Part shown: positions 1-11,139 of the stretch, piece after piece
How positions within the stretch are numbered: position 1 is the stretch's first letter
How the letters are laid out: each line of letters begins with the position of its first letter
Assembly: GCA_025504975.1 (NCBI GenBank)
Contig: JANUWI010000020.1
Coordinates: 248,001 to 312,000 of the forward strand
Length of the DNA: 64,000 nt
Direction: 5' to 3'
Source: Plenodomus lindquistii
Taxonomy: Eukaryota; Ascomycota; Dothideomycetes; Pleosporales; Leptosphaeriaceae
Notes under the pieces: model-generated
What the model was told of the DNA's origin: nothing
The model's database searches: none
Seen by the model: the letters and a program-made list of their open reading frames with translations, nothing else
Translations under genes and position numbers: made by a program

Positions 1-900
1 ACAGTCTCTATCCCGACCGCTCCTTAAAGCCGCGAAGTAGGCGGGCTGTCCGCTCATCGATCCTCGTACCCTCGCTGGTGGAAATCTCACGTTCAGCTCA
101 CAGACCAATTGGACGCAGGTGGCGAACAGGTCAATCGTCAGAAGCCGACGTGCTCCTGAAGACGTTTAGCCATGCAACAATGTATTGACAGGCGCGACGA
201 AGCCTGCACACTTTGCGAGTGTGGCGGTCTCCATGCTCGTCCGACGCGCTATGCAGTCGCTCGTCACCTTATCTCACTTCGTCCTTCCAACACTGCGCTA
301 GCGGTGTACGTAGCGGAAGAAGAAGAAGAAGAAGAAGGGAGATTAGGTTTCCGGGGTGGAGAGGCTGTCAGAGCTGGACAAGTCGTCGGAGCGCTTGCGT
401 TGGATTGTCATTGTGGATGGTGTGTGAGTGGTGGTGATGGAGTGATGGACGATCTTGGGATGGTGGAGTTATGGGAGATGTGGGATTTGTACTCTTCTAC
501 TCAAGTGTTGGAGTTTGATAGACTTGATGTGATGGGTGTCTTTATTGCGTATTTGACAATTCTTACTGGTGCTTGGGCGTGATGTGATAGCAACGCTTTA
601 CGACATGTGTTTTGTGTGTGCGAGTGCTTGAACAGAGATTTGTTTATGCATCTGTGCTAGGTCTGGGGTTACGTATATACATAGTTGACATACACGTACT
701 AAGCAAGGGCTAGTTAAGGTTGGCTATGGAAAGGATAATACTTAGAGCGCGAGGGCATCTTACAGCCCAGGACCTCTTCCAAGCACATTGTAGCTTCCAA
801 GATGTCAAGGTCTCCATGCATGTCCAAGGTGAGGTCTAATCTGTATCCGAAAGACTCAAGAGTATATAGACATTCGGTCCCGCTCCGTCGTAGACACCCT
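1..900. other. Stretch without a recognisable gene
   Basis: No recognisable gene is seen. An ATG-started frame of 136 codons runs at 172-582 (+), but its middle is a Glu run made by a (GAA)n microsatellite at 316-337 and the rest resembles no family I know, so it is not called. The last 200 bases are AT-richer. Confidence 0.4.
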
Positions 901-901
901 A

Positions 902-1956
902 TCAGGGCGTTAATAGCCCCGCAGGGACATGAGATGGTCCATCAATGGGCGGGATGACTGAGTCTTCGACGAGAACCTCCTTCCCTTCCACTGCAATCCT
1001 GAAGTTCCAATCCGCTTCTATGTTCTTGTACATATGCGCCTTGGTGTGTTTGTCTAAGCAAAGAGCCTTCTCCGCCACCTGACCCTGTCGCCAAGAGGGG
1101 CCACGCGCGTGCACTCATCTAACCAACTCGTCCGTCCCTTCACTCAGACCATAGTCATTGCAACACTGGTAGATTGAGGCTTGTCGTGCGCTGGGGATAT
1201 TGGAGTGATCTCTGCATGGGCTCCAGACTGTGACGGCCCGTACCACCAGCACTGCCTTTGGATGCGTACTGTCCGCTCGAAAAGATGGGAGACGGGGAGC
1301 GTGTTCTGCCTTAGTTCACCGTAAATGACAGGATGGGGCGCCGACGGCCTTTGACTATAATCTAGATGTCCTTCTGTTTTGTAGGCTAGTAGACGTGCGA
1401 TGCGGATGGTACGCCTCCCAGGTAATTCTTGTGGTGAGCCTGATCGTATCAAGGCGGGGGATGAGGGTTGGGTACGCAAGGCAATTTCGCGGCTTGACCT
1501 TGATGATGCGAGAGACGGGGAAAAAGATGTTGAAGAGATTATTGTTGTATACCACAAATCTACAAGGAGAAGGGCAGCGTAGTGATGTTAAGGCAGTGGC
1601 TGAAACTGAAGCTATTGCGTTGCGTCCAGATGGACTGAGGCCTCACAAGAGATGGCATGCACACCGTTTACAATGTATGTCTTCTTGAAGCGTTTCTACC
1701 TAGATGCGTTTGCAGGCCGTGGGTGCCGGGGGCCGAGGGCAGGAAGAGCTGGGTCTTGGGGTCCAGCATGTAGTAGGTACAATTACGGAGCATATAGGGG
1801 CCTGGGCCGCTTATAAAGCAGAGGTTAGGAGGGTAGGACTCGCCCTTGAGAGTAAAATTAATAAAATCGAGGTAGAAAGTGACTATCTTGCCGGCTAGGA
1901 GCCTAGAACGAATGTCCTCTGGAAAGGCGGGTAGGGAGGTGATGTAGTGCGGCTTC
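902..1956. other. Unassigned segment between window start and LINE tail
   Basis: Short open frames occur on both strands, for example 902-1114 (-), 70 codons, and 1144-1557 (-), 137 codons overlapped by others on the plus strand. None shows a motif I recognise. The minus-strand frame 902-1114 has protein-like composition (mixed charge, no low complexity) and could be the end of a decayed gene. This is the flank into which the LINE tail abuts. Confidence 0.3.
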
Positions 1957-2070
1957 CAGATTGATTGATTGATTGATCCATTTAACGTCTACTTGCTGCA
2001 CTCACGGGGGTGACTGTTCGACGGGTAACGCTCTGGGGTGACGTCCCAGATGCACCTGTTCATGGGTAGT
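1957..2070 (-). repeat. LINE 3' terminal segment with (ATCA)n tail
   Basis: On the minus strand the element ends with ACCCATGAACAGGT, then a conserved block, then AGTAGACGTTAAAT and about five ATCA units. The same roughly 95-bp block and tail occur on the plus strand at 20115-20227 in the SINE-like element. The match covers the whole 3' end and stops upstream of ACCCATGAACAGG, as expected for a SINE that uses the LINE's replication machinery. Confidence 0.8.
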
Positions 2071-2870
2071 GGGGGGGTTTGTCTTGTACATGCCTTTCGC
2101 CGGTTGAAGGGTAGTATAGTTACTGTCTAGGCTGTAAGGCCTGGTATATTATGCATGACTGCTCGTTGTGGGGGCCTTTTCGGCTGGTTTCAGTAGTAGA
2201 TTGGCAGCCCTTGTGGCTGCCTTTTCTGCTTCTTTCCAGTGCCAAGACTGGCTAACGGAAAAAGGAATAGTTGAATGAATGTGATAACCAAAATGGTGAT
2301 AAACTAGATTGTGAAGCAAAGGAGACAGGGAAGGGTCTGTTGACCTGTTGATCCTGTGTGTGAGCGCGAGGGGTGAGGGTCGAGGTTTTTCTTGAGGGGT
2401 CGGGGGCAGGCTCTTTTTAGGCTGGCTGTGCAGCAGAGATCCCAGTCTAGAGAAGAGCAGAGGGCCAGCCCCACGCTGCGTGACTGGTCGTCACAGGGAA
2501 CGGGGTTCGCTATTTTCCGCCTGGCAATCAAACACCGGTTAACAAAAGCCTGACAACCGTCGGCTGGCGGTCTGTGCTAAAATCCTTGTGGGGTGGACAC
2601 TGAGCAGTGAGGCAGGAGGGCTCAGACGTCCTAGGCCGCTAGGATTCTTCTGTGTCCTCAGTGCAGGTGGTGGCGTTGGGTCTTGCATCCCCATCTCGTT
2701 CTGCACGAGGTAAAGAATGCGAGTGGTCTCCCCCCCTCATCTAGTGCCGGCTAGGTGGGAGAGGGGGGGCAGTCTCGGGCGTAGCCCATGCATCCTGCCA
2801 GGAGTTTCGGGGGTTGGTAGCGGGGGACTGGGGGACTTGTGCCGTTGGGTGGGTCACGTAGGGAGTTCAG
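2071..2870. other. Presumed LINE 3' untranslated region
   Basis: No coding sequence recognised. By position this lies between the LINE coding part and its tail, so it is probably LINE 3' UTR, although a nested insertion cannot be excluded. It contains G-rich runs and a perfect AGGGCTGCCAATC-type palindrome near 2200-2222 (GGCAGCCCTTGTGGCTGCC). Confidence 0.4.
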
Positions 2871-2957
2871 CACCGCCCATTAGGGTCGCCCGTCCGGTGG
2901 GACTGGCCCCCCACCTCGCGGGCTGCGTGCCCCCCTGACGTCACAGTTCCAGGATAT

Positions 2958-3117
2958 GGGGAGGGTAAGCTGGGGGTAGTTGTACCCAGCGATGGTGAGG
3001 GGACGTTGTGTCCCTGGAGGTTTGGTCGAGGGGGCAGTGTGCCCCCGAGGGTGTGGTTGAGGGGGCGGCGTGCCTCCAGAGTTCTTGGGGAGGGTGAGTT
3101 GGGGGTTGTTGTACCCA
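2958..3117 (-). repeat. 31-bp direct repeat in the LINE 3' region
   Basis: Two copies of a G-rich 31-bp motif, 2958-2988 and 3087-3117, differ at about three positions and lie 129 bp apart. Both hold GGGGAGGGT followed by GTTGTACCCA. Short GTGCCCCC-type hairpins lie between them. The region is in the LINE 3' untranslated part; open frames across it (2867-3210, minus) are low-complexity shadows. Confidence 0.6.
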
Positions 3118-3157
3118 ACTGATCTGTTCTTGTGGCAGCCTATCTGGGGGCGGCCTA

Positions 3158-3622
3158 TCATCTAACGCATATCCTTTTGTAGAAGCCTGTCGTCTCAAGC
3201 AGCTGGGCAAAGCCCTTTGGTTGAGCAGTTAGGTCCTGCAGGTAGGACAGTGCGTCCCTGAGTCCCCGAGGGGGTTCAGGAGGGCGGAGCGGCCACCTGG
3301 CAAAGGTGCCTCTCACCTTGCGGTAGAGGACTAGGTGTTTAGGGGTTTTTACTCGGCCACAGATGCAGTGGATCTCAGCGTTGTCATGTTTGAATTTGTT
3401 GTGGTACCAGGCGAAATCTCCATGCCTGGTTTTGAGGGCGATCAGCCTGGCAAGCTGTCTCCTTGACAATTGGAGGGACTCGGGGGTCTTGGTGGGGTCG
3501 TATGGTTGTCTCCACTGGAGGTACCAGGAGGAGAGCTTTGCTTTCTTGTCCGCTGGCAATGTTGCCCAGGCTGCGCAAGTGATTAGCCAGCTTGCGAAAC
3601 GTGGCAGCTCGGATGGCGACAT
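3158..3622 (-). pseudogene. LINE ORF2 C-terminal zinc-knuckle segment
   Basis: An open frame of up to 154 codons overlapping the RT frame. It carries a pattern typical of Tad-type LINE C-termini: an aromatic-rich stretch (SSWYLQWRQPYDP), HGDFAWYHNKFKHDNAEIHC, then a CxC...H pattern (CICGRVKTPKHLVLYRK). In intact elements this lies after RNase H in the same protein; here it sits directly after the RT in a shifted frame. The first codons (about 3560-3622) are only the shadow of the RT frame, so the real segment starts near 3560. Confidence 0.7.
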
Positions 3623-5396
3623 GTCTTTTGAAGTTGAGCTTAGGGTCGAGGTGCATGCCCAGCCAGCGGAGGGACTCCGCGGTTGGTTCAGGGGTTCGGT
3701 CTGGGAGGGTGAGGGCAGGGTAGCTTTGTCCTCTTTTCTTGGTGAGGTGTATCATCTCCATTTTCTCTGGGGCGAAGGCAACCTTGTTGGCTCCCCCCCA
3801 GCTGTTGATTGATTGGATGTCTTGTTGGAGCAGGCGTGTGTTCTCTTCAAGGTTGTGGGAGGTCCGGTAGAGGGCCACGTCGTCGGCGTAACCAAATCTG
3901 AGGGTCTCGTCCTGGTTGAGTAGTTCAGCTAGGTAGAGGGTGTAGAGAATAGGAGAGAGTGGTGACCCTTGGGGTGTGCCGCACGCGACTGGGTGCTCTG
4001 GGGTGATCTCCCTGCCCAGTCTAACTCTCACCTTGCGGGCTGTGAGGAATAAGTTGATAAATGCAATGGTGGTTGGGGGCCAGCCTTGTGCGGCCATTCG
4101 ATGTAACAGCCTGTTCTTAAGGAGTGCGTCAAACGCTCCTTGGACGTCTATTGTGACCATTGTGACAGTCTTGCCTATTGACCAGGCTTGTTCAACATCG
4201 TGAACAAAGGAGGTAATGAGGTCCATGGCGGACCGCTTTGGTAGGGCTCCTCCATGTTGTGGGCTTAGGATCTTATGTTGGTGAGCGGTCCAGGCCATGT
4301 GCCTGGCCACTACCCGCTCAAGTCCTTTGCCTATGCATGAGAGCAGAGCAATGGGCCGCCAGGAGCGCGGCGAGGTCTTGTCTTTTTTCCCAATCTTTGG
4401 GATCACGGCTACCTCAGCGGTCTTCCACTGGGTTGGGAAGTGGCTGAGTTTGAGGCATTGTTGGTATGTGGCTTGAAGGTGTGAATGGATATGGCTCCAG
4501 CAGGCCTTGAGCAAGCCAACCGTGATTCGGTCTGTCCATGGGGAAGTGCTGGAAACCCCGATTACTGAGCGTTCCACTTCCTCAAGTGAGTTGGTGTCCC
4601 ACGGCAGGGGGCTGTTGTGGTGGATCGGTTCTGGGGGCTCAGGGAGGTCCTCTTCCGCCGTGAAGAGGTCTAGGATCTCTCTGCGCAGGGCTTCGGCCTT
4701 GTCTTGGGGGTCCGTACACGTATGGCCATTGGCGGTGATTGGGGAGTCCTGGTATGTTGGAACCAGCTTGTGCCAGCCCACCAGTTTGTAGAGGTCTTTG
4801 TCGGATTCGAGGTTTTTTATGCGCTGTCGCCAGTTTTCCCTTTTTGCCTGTCGAACGGTGCTAAGGAATTCCCTGGTGGCGGCTGTGGGGGTGGTGCCCT
4901 CTGGAGCGCGTTCCCGGAGGTGTCTGGCATGCGCCTCTTTGCAGGCGTCTGTCCACCAGAGTGCGGAGTGGCCAGTCTCACGTGCTGGCTTCGCTGCGGT
5001 CTCAAGGGCATGCTTGAGCGTGGTTGTGAGGTGGGAGACACAGTTCTCTAAGAGGGTGGTGTCTGTGGCTTGGAGTGATGACGGTGCCGCTTGCATTCCT
5101 AACTCTACAAGCCCGGCAAACATGGCGGTCTTGTCTGGGGTCACTCGGTAGTGGTATTGGTCCGGTGCTGATTGTGCCCGCCGTGGTATGGTAGTGACAG
5201 CGGTAAAGTGGTCGGAGCCGCATTGTAGGTCATCGCGGACAGTGGTTGTGGTGAAGGGGATATTTGAGAATGTGAGGTCTAGGACATGCCCGGCAGTGTG
5301 AGTGGGCTCGTTATTGGCTCTGCGTTCATTGGACGACTCATATACAATTCCCCACACGGTGTAGGTCGCTTGACAAGTGCATTTTTCTAAAGCCAT
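3384..5396 (-). pseudogene. LINE endonuclease (end) and reverse transcriptase ORF
   Basis: An open frame of 670 codons. Residues about 30-70 look like the end of an AP-type endonuclease, with the SDH motif at 61-63. The RT domain covers about 325-560: motif A TIDVQGAFDA at 415-424, motif B GTPQGSPLSPIL at 473-484, and the catalytic FGYADD at 501-506, so the RT active site is intact. The first ATG is at 5396, but it lies inside the domain, so it is a truncation artefact and not a native start. Near 3560 the frame leaves the RT and reads into an unrelated frame. The conserved C-terminal part continues in another frame at 3158-3622, consistent with an internal deletion that removed RNase H. The role was copying LINE RNA into DNA at a nicked target. 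Confidence 0.85.
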
Positions 5397-5702
5397 GCTT
5401 CAGCAAGATGCCACTTAGTTTGGGCACGGTGATCTTGTTTGCGTCCAAGCCTTCATCCAGGTACTAGTATTCCTCGCGGTGGTCTGCCATGGCCGGTGTC
5501 GAGACTGTGTGGAGGATAAATGCCGAATGTTGATGATAGCAATGCCACAATTGGAGGGATGGTAGAATCCAAAGCTTTCCCGTGCTTTCTACCGCTGGCC
5601 TCGTCCTACATCTCCACATCCTTGAATGATGCCAAGTCGGTTGCGGCATTAACGGTAGTAGGCTTCTGAACTGTCAATAAGTTAGGTCGCTTGACAAGCG
5701 CA
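5363..5702. repeat. 19-bp direct repeat pair at the LINE 5' boundary
   Basis: AGGTCGCTTGACAAGTGCA at 5363-5381 recurs with one mismatch at 5684-5702 (AGGTCGCTTGACAAGCGCA). The first copy lies in the last readable codons of the LINE endonuclease, the second about 320 bp outside. It may be a rearrangement scar or a duplicated target. It is not matched at the LINE 3' end, so it is not a simple target-site duplication. Confidence 0.5.
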
Positions 5703-7019
5703 GTCTTCTGACACTCTTTGGAAACACCTTGGGCCGTTAGGGTAGGCGTGGATTCTTTGTTTTCTGATGGCTTGACGCGCTTTGTGCAAGATGGATGTTC
5801 AGCAAGACTGCGGTTCAATAATACCCGCTTTAGTGGCGTCCTATGCGGACAAGGGATGGGCTCCGTGTGGCTGCTGTGACCAACTTCGTCAGCGCCGGCG
5901 TGTTCGCAGGAGGACTGACGGGGGATAGGATAGGAGCTATCTGCGAACCGGGCACAGCGAGGAATGAGGCAAAGAGCTTTTGGAAGCGATCTGACCTAGA
6001 GGCGGACACGTCGTCAATGTAATGTCCGTGCTGCCAGCCTCCGCAATCTCATACGTAGCCGTGCAAAGGGTGAATCCATCCCTAATTACGAGATAACTGT
6101 TCCGGTGAGGTGACAAGTAAATCGCAAGACAGTTGTTGTTGGGTGTCTAATAGGTATGTGATCACACTATTTTCTCACTGTCTCCCAAAAGAGTTCGTGG
6201 ACCATGATGTCCTTGTTGTATACGAGCAATTGGTCCAATTAATCCTAGCAACACGCCGAGGTTGACCGCCTTCACCAATGGTACAGAAATTAAGAAAGAG
6301 CGTCGGGGAGGTATCGCAATAATTTGGGGCCGGGTGGGTTTTAGTGTACTGAGAGCGCGCAAGCGGTATGGGAGTTTCATTGCTATCCGCGGCGCCTTGC
6401 GATGGAGCCCTTGACGTCGATGTTGCAGATGGACGGTGGGCTAAGGTAAAGGTTCGCGCCGTGGTCGCTGTTACTGGCACGCTCAAGCCTTTGTTTGATG
6501 TCCGCGGCGGTCCGCTTCACCATTGACTTCTATATCTCAACGCGCCACGAATCTAGAGCGCAATCCCTGAAAATTGTTGGCATACAGTTCACGATCGCTT
6601 CATCAAGCCTAGGTAAGATGTTGTTGGCCTTTCTGTCGGAACTACCACCACCAAACCTCGGAACTATTGGAACCATTGGAACAACAACAACACCACTTGT
6701 GCCTTGTGAAGAATAAGGTGGAGAGGTATCTGTACCCTCAGGCACAATGGCATTGTAAGTATGCTTAGCTTTGACTTTGAACTCATCCTAACAATAGTTG
6801 TTAAGCTGCAAGTCGTGCAGGACAACACCCTTCTTAATGACCGAACTGTCCGATGTGTTCTTGTGCATACCAAGCTTCGTCGGGAGGTGCTTTTTTTCAG
6901 GCGTACGATGTAGCCATACTCGCTATGTCATCCTCGTTGTCTTCGCTTCCGTCGCTCATACCGTTGTAGCTTTCGTCATTGTCGTTATCGCTGCTTCCAT
7001 TGTTCGGGTGATCTGTAGT
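5703..7019. other. Decayed sequence, no gene called
   Basis: Only short frames with many stops on both strands. The minus strand between about 6160 and 6490 reads in pieces that look like eroded coding sequence, but no family could be named. It may be an extension of the helicase-like pseudogene to the right. Confidence 0.3.
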
Positions 7020-8935
7020 TCAGCTTGCGTCCTCTGGATGATCGTCGGCGCTGCTTGTACCAGCAGCATCACTCTCTTCCTGCCACGCGGTGTGGTCACC
7101 TTCAGACACATTGTAAGGATCAACGATAACTACCTTTTCTTTACGCTTCTGATTGGCGTCTTGCATGTAAAGGCGCTTCTCGGTCGCCTGAGCATGATGA
7201 CGGACGAGCATTGGATAGCGGTACGCAATTCCTCTTGGCTTAGCCTCTTCCCAGCCGTGTACCATAAGCTTGTGCGAGCGGGGTTGCAAGTTGATGGAAA
7301 GGATATTGAAGTGGCGGAGATTGAGGTAGCCGTCAAGGATGCCGAGGGATCGTACGAGTTTAGTGAGACGTGGGAAGAGTAGCTTTATCGTATGGGAAGC
7401 ATCAGAACCTTGGATTCTCCTTCTTCATCTTCAAGAATGTATCAAAGTTGAGATTAGTAGTATCTCGGACAGGTCTTCTTTTCAGGCGCGTGAAATTGGT
7501 CAATATTGCAGCTGTCGCTCGCGTTTTTGCTTCTTTTGAGTGTAAAGATAACAAAGGCTGTTCTAGACTGATAGTTTGTCGTGTCTAAGAGCTTTCGTTA
7601 TTTTAGTCAGTAGGACCTTTGGTCTTCAATTCTTTAGGCAACTGCATTTGCTCGAAGGACTCTCTTTCGCGGGCTGACTGCGCGACTTGGAGCGACTTTG
7701 ACGTCATCAACTCTCTTGCTCGACCTTCTAGGGCTAGAAATCGTACCATCGTGTACGCAGCATGACATCGTTGAGCTGTAGATTGAGACATGAGACGGGT
7801 ACTGAACCTGGACCCTTCTTGTCAAGAGCGCTGATACGCTAGTTGTAGTACAAGATGGCGATGATGGTCATTGACTTGCCGGTACCTCCTGTACCGCTTA
7901 CACAAAGTGTACCTCCAGACAGGAGCTTACGGCGGGTGAGGACGGCTTGCTGCTGCTCGTCAAGTCCTAAGAAGCGGATGGTGTCCTCTACGGCTTTTTC
8001 GACCTATTCCGCGCTGTACTGTTCCTCGTCGAGCTCGAAATAACGTACTGTGGGTAACTTGCTGATCCTGTTGTTCTCTACCAATTTGATATGGTCCTTA
8101 AATGCGGCAGGCTGCTCCGAGATGATGCGGAGGGTGTTGATCTCGCGCTCGATGTGGCTGCGAGGCACATGGAACCTGCACCTGCACCTCGGCAGGTCTG
8201 CACTTTGTGACCTTGAGACGCAGCTCTTCTGCGGTATGGCTCTCCCAAACTCGCTTCACCTTTTTCATGACTCGTCGCTCGCGTCCGCCCTTGGTTTCTG
8301 CTTGTCCATGTCCAATACTGTTGAGAGGACGTTGGACCATGGTGTGGTACTCGCACCCTGATTCGAGAGCGGCGGTGCCAACGTGTATGCCACGCCAATT
8401 ATCAGCGCTGGACCCTTGGTCAATAGTGACGCGCATAACGAAGTGAGCATCTGCGGCCAACAGAAAGTGCTTGCGCATCTCGATGAGCGCAAAGCAACAA
8501 GATGGGCTTTCGGGGATTGCTTGGATGACTCGAGCGTTTGTGGTCACAAATGGGTTGATCAACAGCTTTTCCCTCTTGTGGACGGCTGCGTTGAACAAGA
8601 TAGTGAGGAACTCAAGCGCGGAGTTGAACTGTTTGCGAGCTGAATAGGGTACGTAGACTGCCTTTGTGCCACTTGAGGAGAGGCGGGGAGTCGGTTTGAT
8701 CGCGGCATGAAGCGGCGAGATCGATCCTCCATGCGAGCAGGCGGATCCATGGGTGCCAAAGAAATGAAGTGCACCTTAAGAGGCTTACGACACGACATGA
8801 TCTCTCAGAGACTGTCGATTTCCGTCGTAAACTGCCCAAATTCACCTTGGCTGAAAAGGCGAAGTCCGAAATGATCCTCAGGAATGCTGGCGTTGAAGCA
8901 GAACGAAACCCGTTGAACTTGATGACCTGCAACAT
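7020..8935 (-). pseudogene. Decayed P-loop helicase-like gene
   Basis: Minus-strand coding-like sequence spread over at least three frames. The clearest piece is a Walker A motif: the frame at about 7855-8095 reads GLDEQQQAVL, then VSGTGGTGKSMTIIAIL, which fits the GLNEEQ...GGTGTGKS start of SF1/PIF1-type helicases or related P-loop ATPases. Upstream pieces (8098-8598 and 8559-8935) are basic and mixed-charge. Downstream (7020-7289) is a 90-codon stretch ending in an acidic region. One in-frame TAG lies just before the Walker A piece and several frameshifts are needed elsewhere. Later helicase motifs could not be identified, and I saw no HUH Rep motif, so a Helitron assignment is unsupported. 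Not functional. Confidence 0.45.
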
Positions 8936-9781
8936 CCTCTTGCACCTATTCCTGTAACTTAGCTATGTGCCGAGAAATAGGCGCTGTGGCTCCCTGTCTT
9001 TGTTGTCTGTGGTGTAGACGTTGATGTTGATGTTAAGCTTAATGTTCGCGGCAGTAAGCCTGATAAGGATAGTCTTGCTAACAAGGGACGAGGGCGGACT
9101 AGGTTCTTCGTAACTAGGCTGAATGTCGACGGTGAGGTCTGATGTATGCTCTTTGATGTTAGTAGAGAGCTAAACGTGTAGGCGCGTGTATAGAGGAGGC
9201 ATGTACTAACCTTTAGGTGGGCCAGGTACATTGCAGAGGCTCACTACCAAGATTTGTCTTGTGGCCGTAGAAAAACCTTTATCTTGAGGCGTCTGCTCCA
9301 TTTACGATTAGTTGTAAGCCGTTCCGCCACTGATTTAGCTAGCGAAAGCCGTCGAGACACTGCGAGCATGATCATCATCGAAGCCAAAACCATTACAGAG
9401 GCCACGACCAGCACTAAAGCCAGTGCCTATGCTGGAACCTTGCCGTGTTGGTTCGACAAAGCGGCTAGATCGGTCAGACTGGCTCAGCGATGTAAGCTTG
9501 TTATAATCGTTCAAGCTCAAACCTAACAAACTAATGCCACCAGGTGCATCGCTGCGAGTATCTGTAAGCTCGCTTGCAGCCACAGACTCACCAACCAATG
9601 ACATCGACTGCCTTTGCTTCAGGAGCATCGCGTCGAACGGTCTCTAGTGCGGCTTGCTGGTCAGGCTGGTTTTTGGTAGAGATCAATAGCGGCATTATCG
9701 TGCCCATTGGTTCCGCATAATCGCCGAGTTGGCGGTCATCTTGCCTCTCACACGGCTGGTCGCAGAGGCGGCAGGACAAGG

Positions 9782-10137
9782 GCCCACCTTCGCCGTTCTC
9801 CAGACGTTCGGGGAACTTGACGTCGAATTAGATGTAGAGGTTTCCATGGTCGTGGTGTCAGAATGAGGGCATGCCTTGGCGGCGAATGACCTTGATTTCG
9901 CCGAGGATGATGTCGACGGTTAACCACCGCTCGTCAAGGTGCTCACTGTGGATTTGGCCGTCGGCGAGGGCAGTGAGGAGATCCATTTCAGCGTGGTAGA
10001 AGAGGTCGTCGTCTTTGCGCTGGAAGCGATTGTGGGGCTTTTACTCGATTTCAAAGACGACGTTGCCGGGCTCGACGCCGGGGAGCTGGTCGCCTTCGCC
10101 ACGGGATTCAATCTTGTGACCGCTCTTGACGCCGCGA
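9782..10137 (-). pseudogene. DnaJ (Ydj1/Mas5-like) C-terminal fragment
   Basis: One minus-strand frame of about 118 codons matches the substrate-binding C-terminal domain of type I DnaJ/Hsp40 co-chaperones. Diagnostic pieces are SRGEGDQLPGVEPGNVVFEI, RKDDDLFYHAEMDLLTALA and QGMPSF followed by HHDHGNLYI, then FDVKFPE. The J domain and zinc-binding domain are absent, so this is a gene fragment. Three in-frame stops are present: TAA at 10041-10043, TGA at 9858-9860 and TAA at 9828-9830. Each sits where the family has Gln or Arg, so each is explained by a single C-to-T change (CAA or CGA). A short internal gap is also seen. At the 5' side it joins unrelated coding-like sequence near 10140. Confidence 0.75.
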
Positions 10138-10169
10138 ATTGCTGCAAATGTTGTTCTTCTTTCCGCGCT

Positions 10170-11130
10170 TCAATCATTTCTCGCATGCAGAAGCTGTCGA
10201 GGTATTCGCCGGTGCCGAGGGGGTGATGGAGTACGCCTTTGCCGTTGATGCTCATCCGTGTTGTTAGTGTGAGAGAAGCTCAGTGGTGGTCGTGGCGGTG
10301 GTGGTGAATGGCAGGGACTACCTACTTGTATTGTTTTCTCGCCAGCATCGATGGCGACGTTCAGGCCGGCAACGTTGTTTGCCTTGTGCCAGTGCTCGGA
10401 GCAGACCATTGGAGCTCTGACATTGTGAGGTCGAGCAAGCGCATACCTTCCTCATTGGTATTGCGGTAGGCTGTCTCCCAAATCAAGGACTGGTAGGAGT
10501 CTTGCATGTGGAGTAGGCGGAATTCCTCGAGCCTAGTCTGCTGTACCAAGAGCGCCAGCTCCTTGTGAGTGATGTACGACTTGGTGACATCGGGGCAATC
10601 TTTCTTCATGTTGCCAGGTTGACCACGGCGATGGCAGCAGGGGGAATGGGGCATTCGGGCATGGCCTGGTGGCGTGGGCCGCCGCATTGGTTATTGCACT
10701 TTGTTGCCATCTCGGGATTTGGACAGTTTTTCTTCACGTGTTCTGGTTGCTCGCAAGTATTGCACACAACTGTAACGCGTTCCCTGACCACGAGACCTCC
10801 ATAAGAACGACTATACCACTCGCGGTGTCCGTGGCAAGCGTGCCGTCACCGTTGGCGTCGTTCTTGTCCTTGTCCCTGATCCTTGTCCCTGACACCATTG
10901 GGGCCCTTGTTGATGTCTCCGTTGCCGCCGACGTTGTTGCCGCTGATGTTGTCGGTCTCGGTCTTGTTGACGTCATCGCAGTCCTCGTGCCCTGTGGGTG
11001 AATTGCCGACTTCGACAACGAGGACGCCGGTGTAGAAGGCGGGCTTGGTCTTATTGCGACCCAGGTCTCGATCGAGGTGTTGGTGGTACGCCTCGTCTAT
11101 TGTTGCCACGGAGCGAGCGCTGGAACGCAA
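10170..11130 (-). pseudogene. Decayed CCHC zinc-knuckle gene fragment
   Basis: Minus-strand pieces in two or three frames. At 10606-10791 a clean CX2CX4HX4C knuckle is visible (CNTCEQPEHVKKNC), followed by a second, slightly disrupted one (CNNQCGGPRHQAMPEC). Further on, at 10361-10620, lies a remnant of a third (MKKDCPD) and a helical stretch. An Asn/Asp/Gly-rich tract lies upstream (about 10850-11130). Zinc knuckles of this kind occur in RNA-binding proteins (splicing factors, Byr3-like) and in retroelement Gag. I cannot choose between them; no protease, RT or integrase lies nearby. Directly downstream (10140) the sequence changes to the DnaJ fragment. Confidence 0.45.
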
Positions 11131-11139
11131 GCAATCTAG

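Larger units (their letters stand above)
1957..5396 (-). mobile_element. Defective Tad-like non-LTR retrotransposon (LINE)
   Basis: The element runs on the minus strand. From its 5' side it holds the end of an endonuclease domain and a reverse transcriptase (3384-5396), a C-terminal zinc-knuckle piece in another frame (3158-3622), a GC-rich 3' untranslated region with a repeated 31-bp motif (2958-2988 and 3087-3117), and an (ATCA)n tail at about 1961-1979. A tail of short repeats in place of poly(A) is known for several LINE groups. The copy is 5'-truncated inside the endonuclease and lacks a recognisable RNase H domain, which Tad-group elements normally carry between RT and the C-terminal knuckle. 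I could not find convincing target-site duplications. The right limit is approximate: it is only where endonuclease-like coding stops being readable. It cannot be autonomous. Confidence 0.8.

Noticed and set aside
2717..3210. Overlapping Pro/Gly-rich frames on both strands
   Set aside because: They come from the G-rich repeats of the LINE 3' region.
1957..5702. Target-site duplication for the LINE
   Set aside because: The sequence beyond the tail (GCGGCTTCCA on plus) was not found at the 5' edge.
7020..11130. Helitron interpretation of the helicase-like and fragment region
   Set aside because: A P-loop is visible but no HUH Rep motif, Helitron-type ends or later helicase motifs could be found. 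Kept only as a hypothesis to test.
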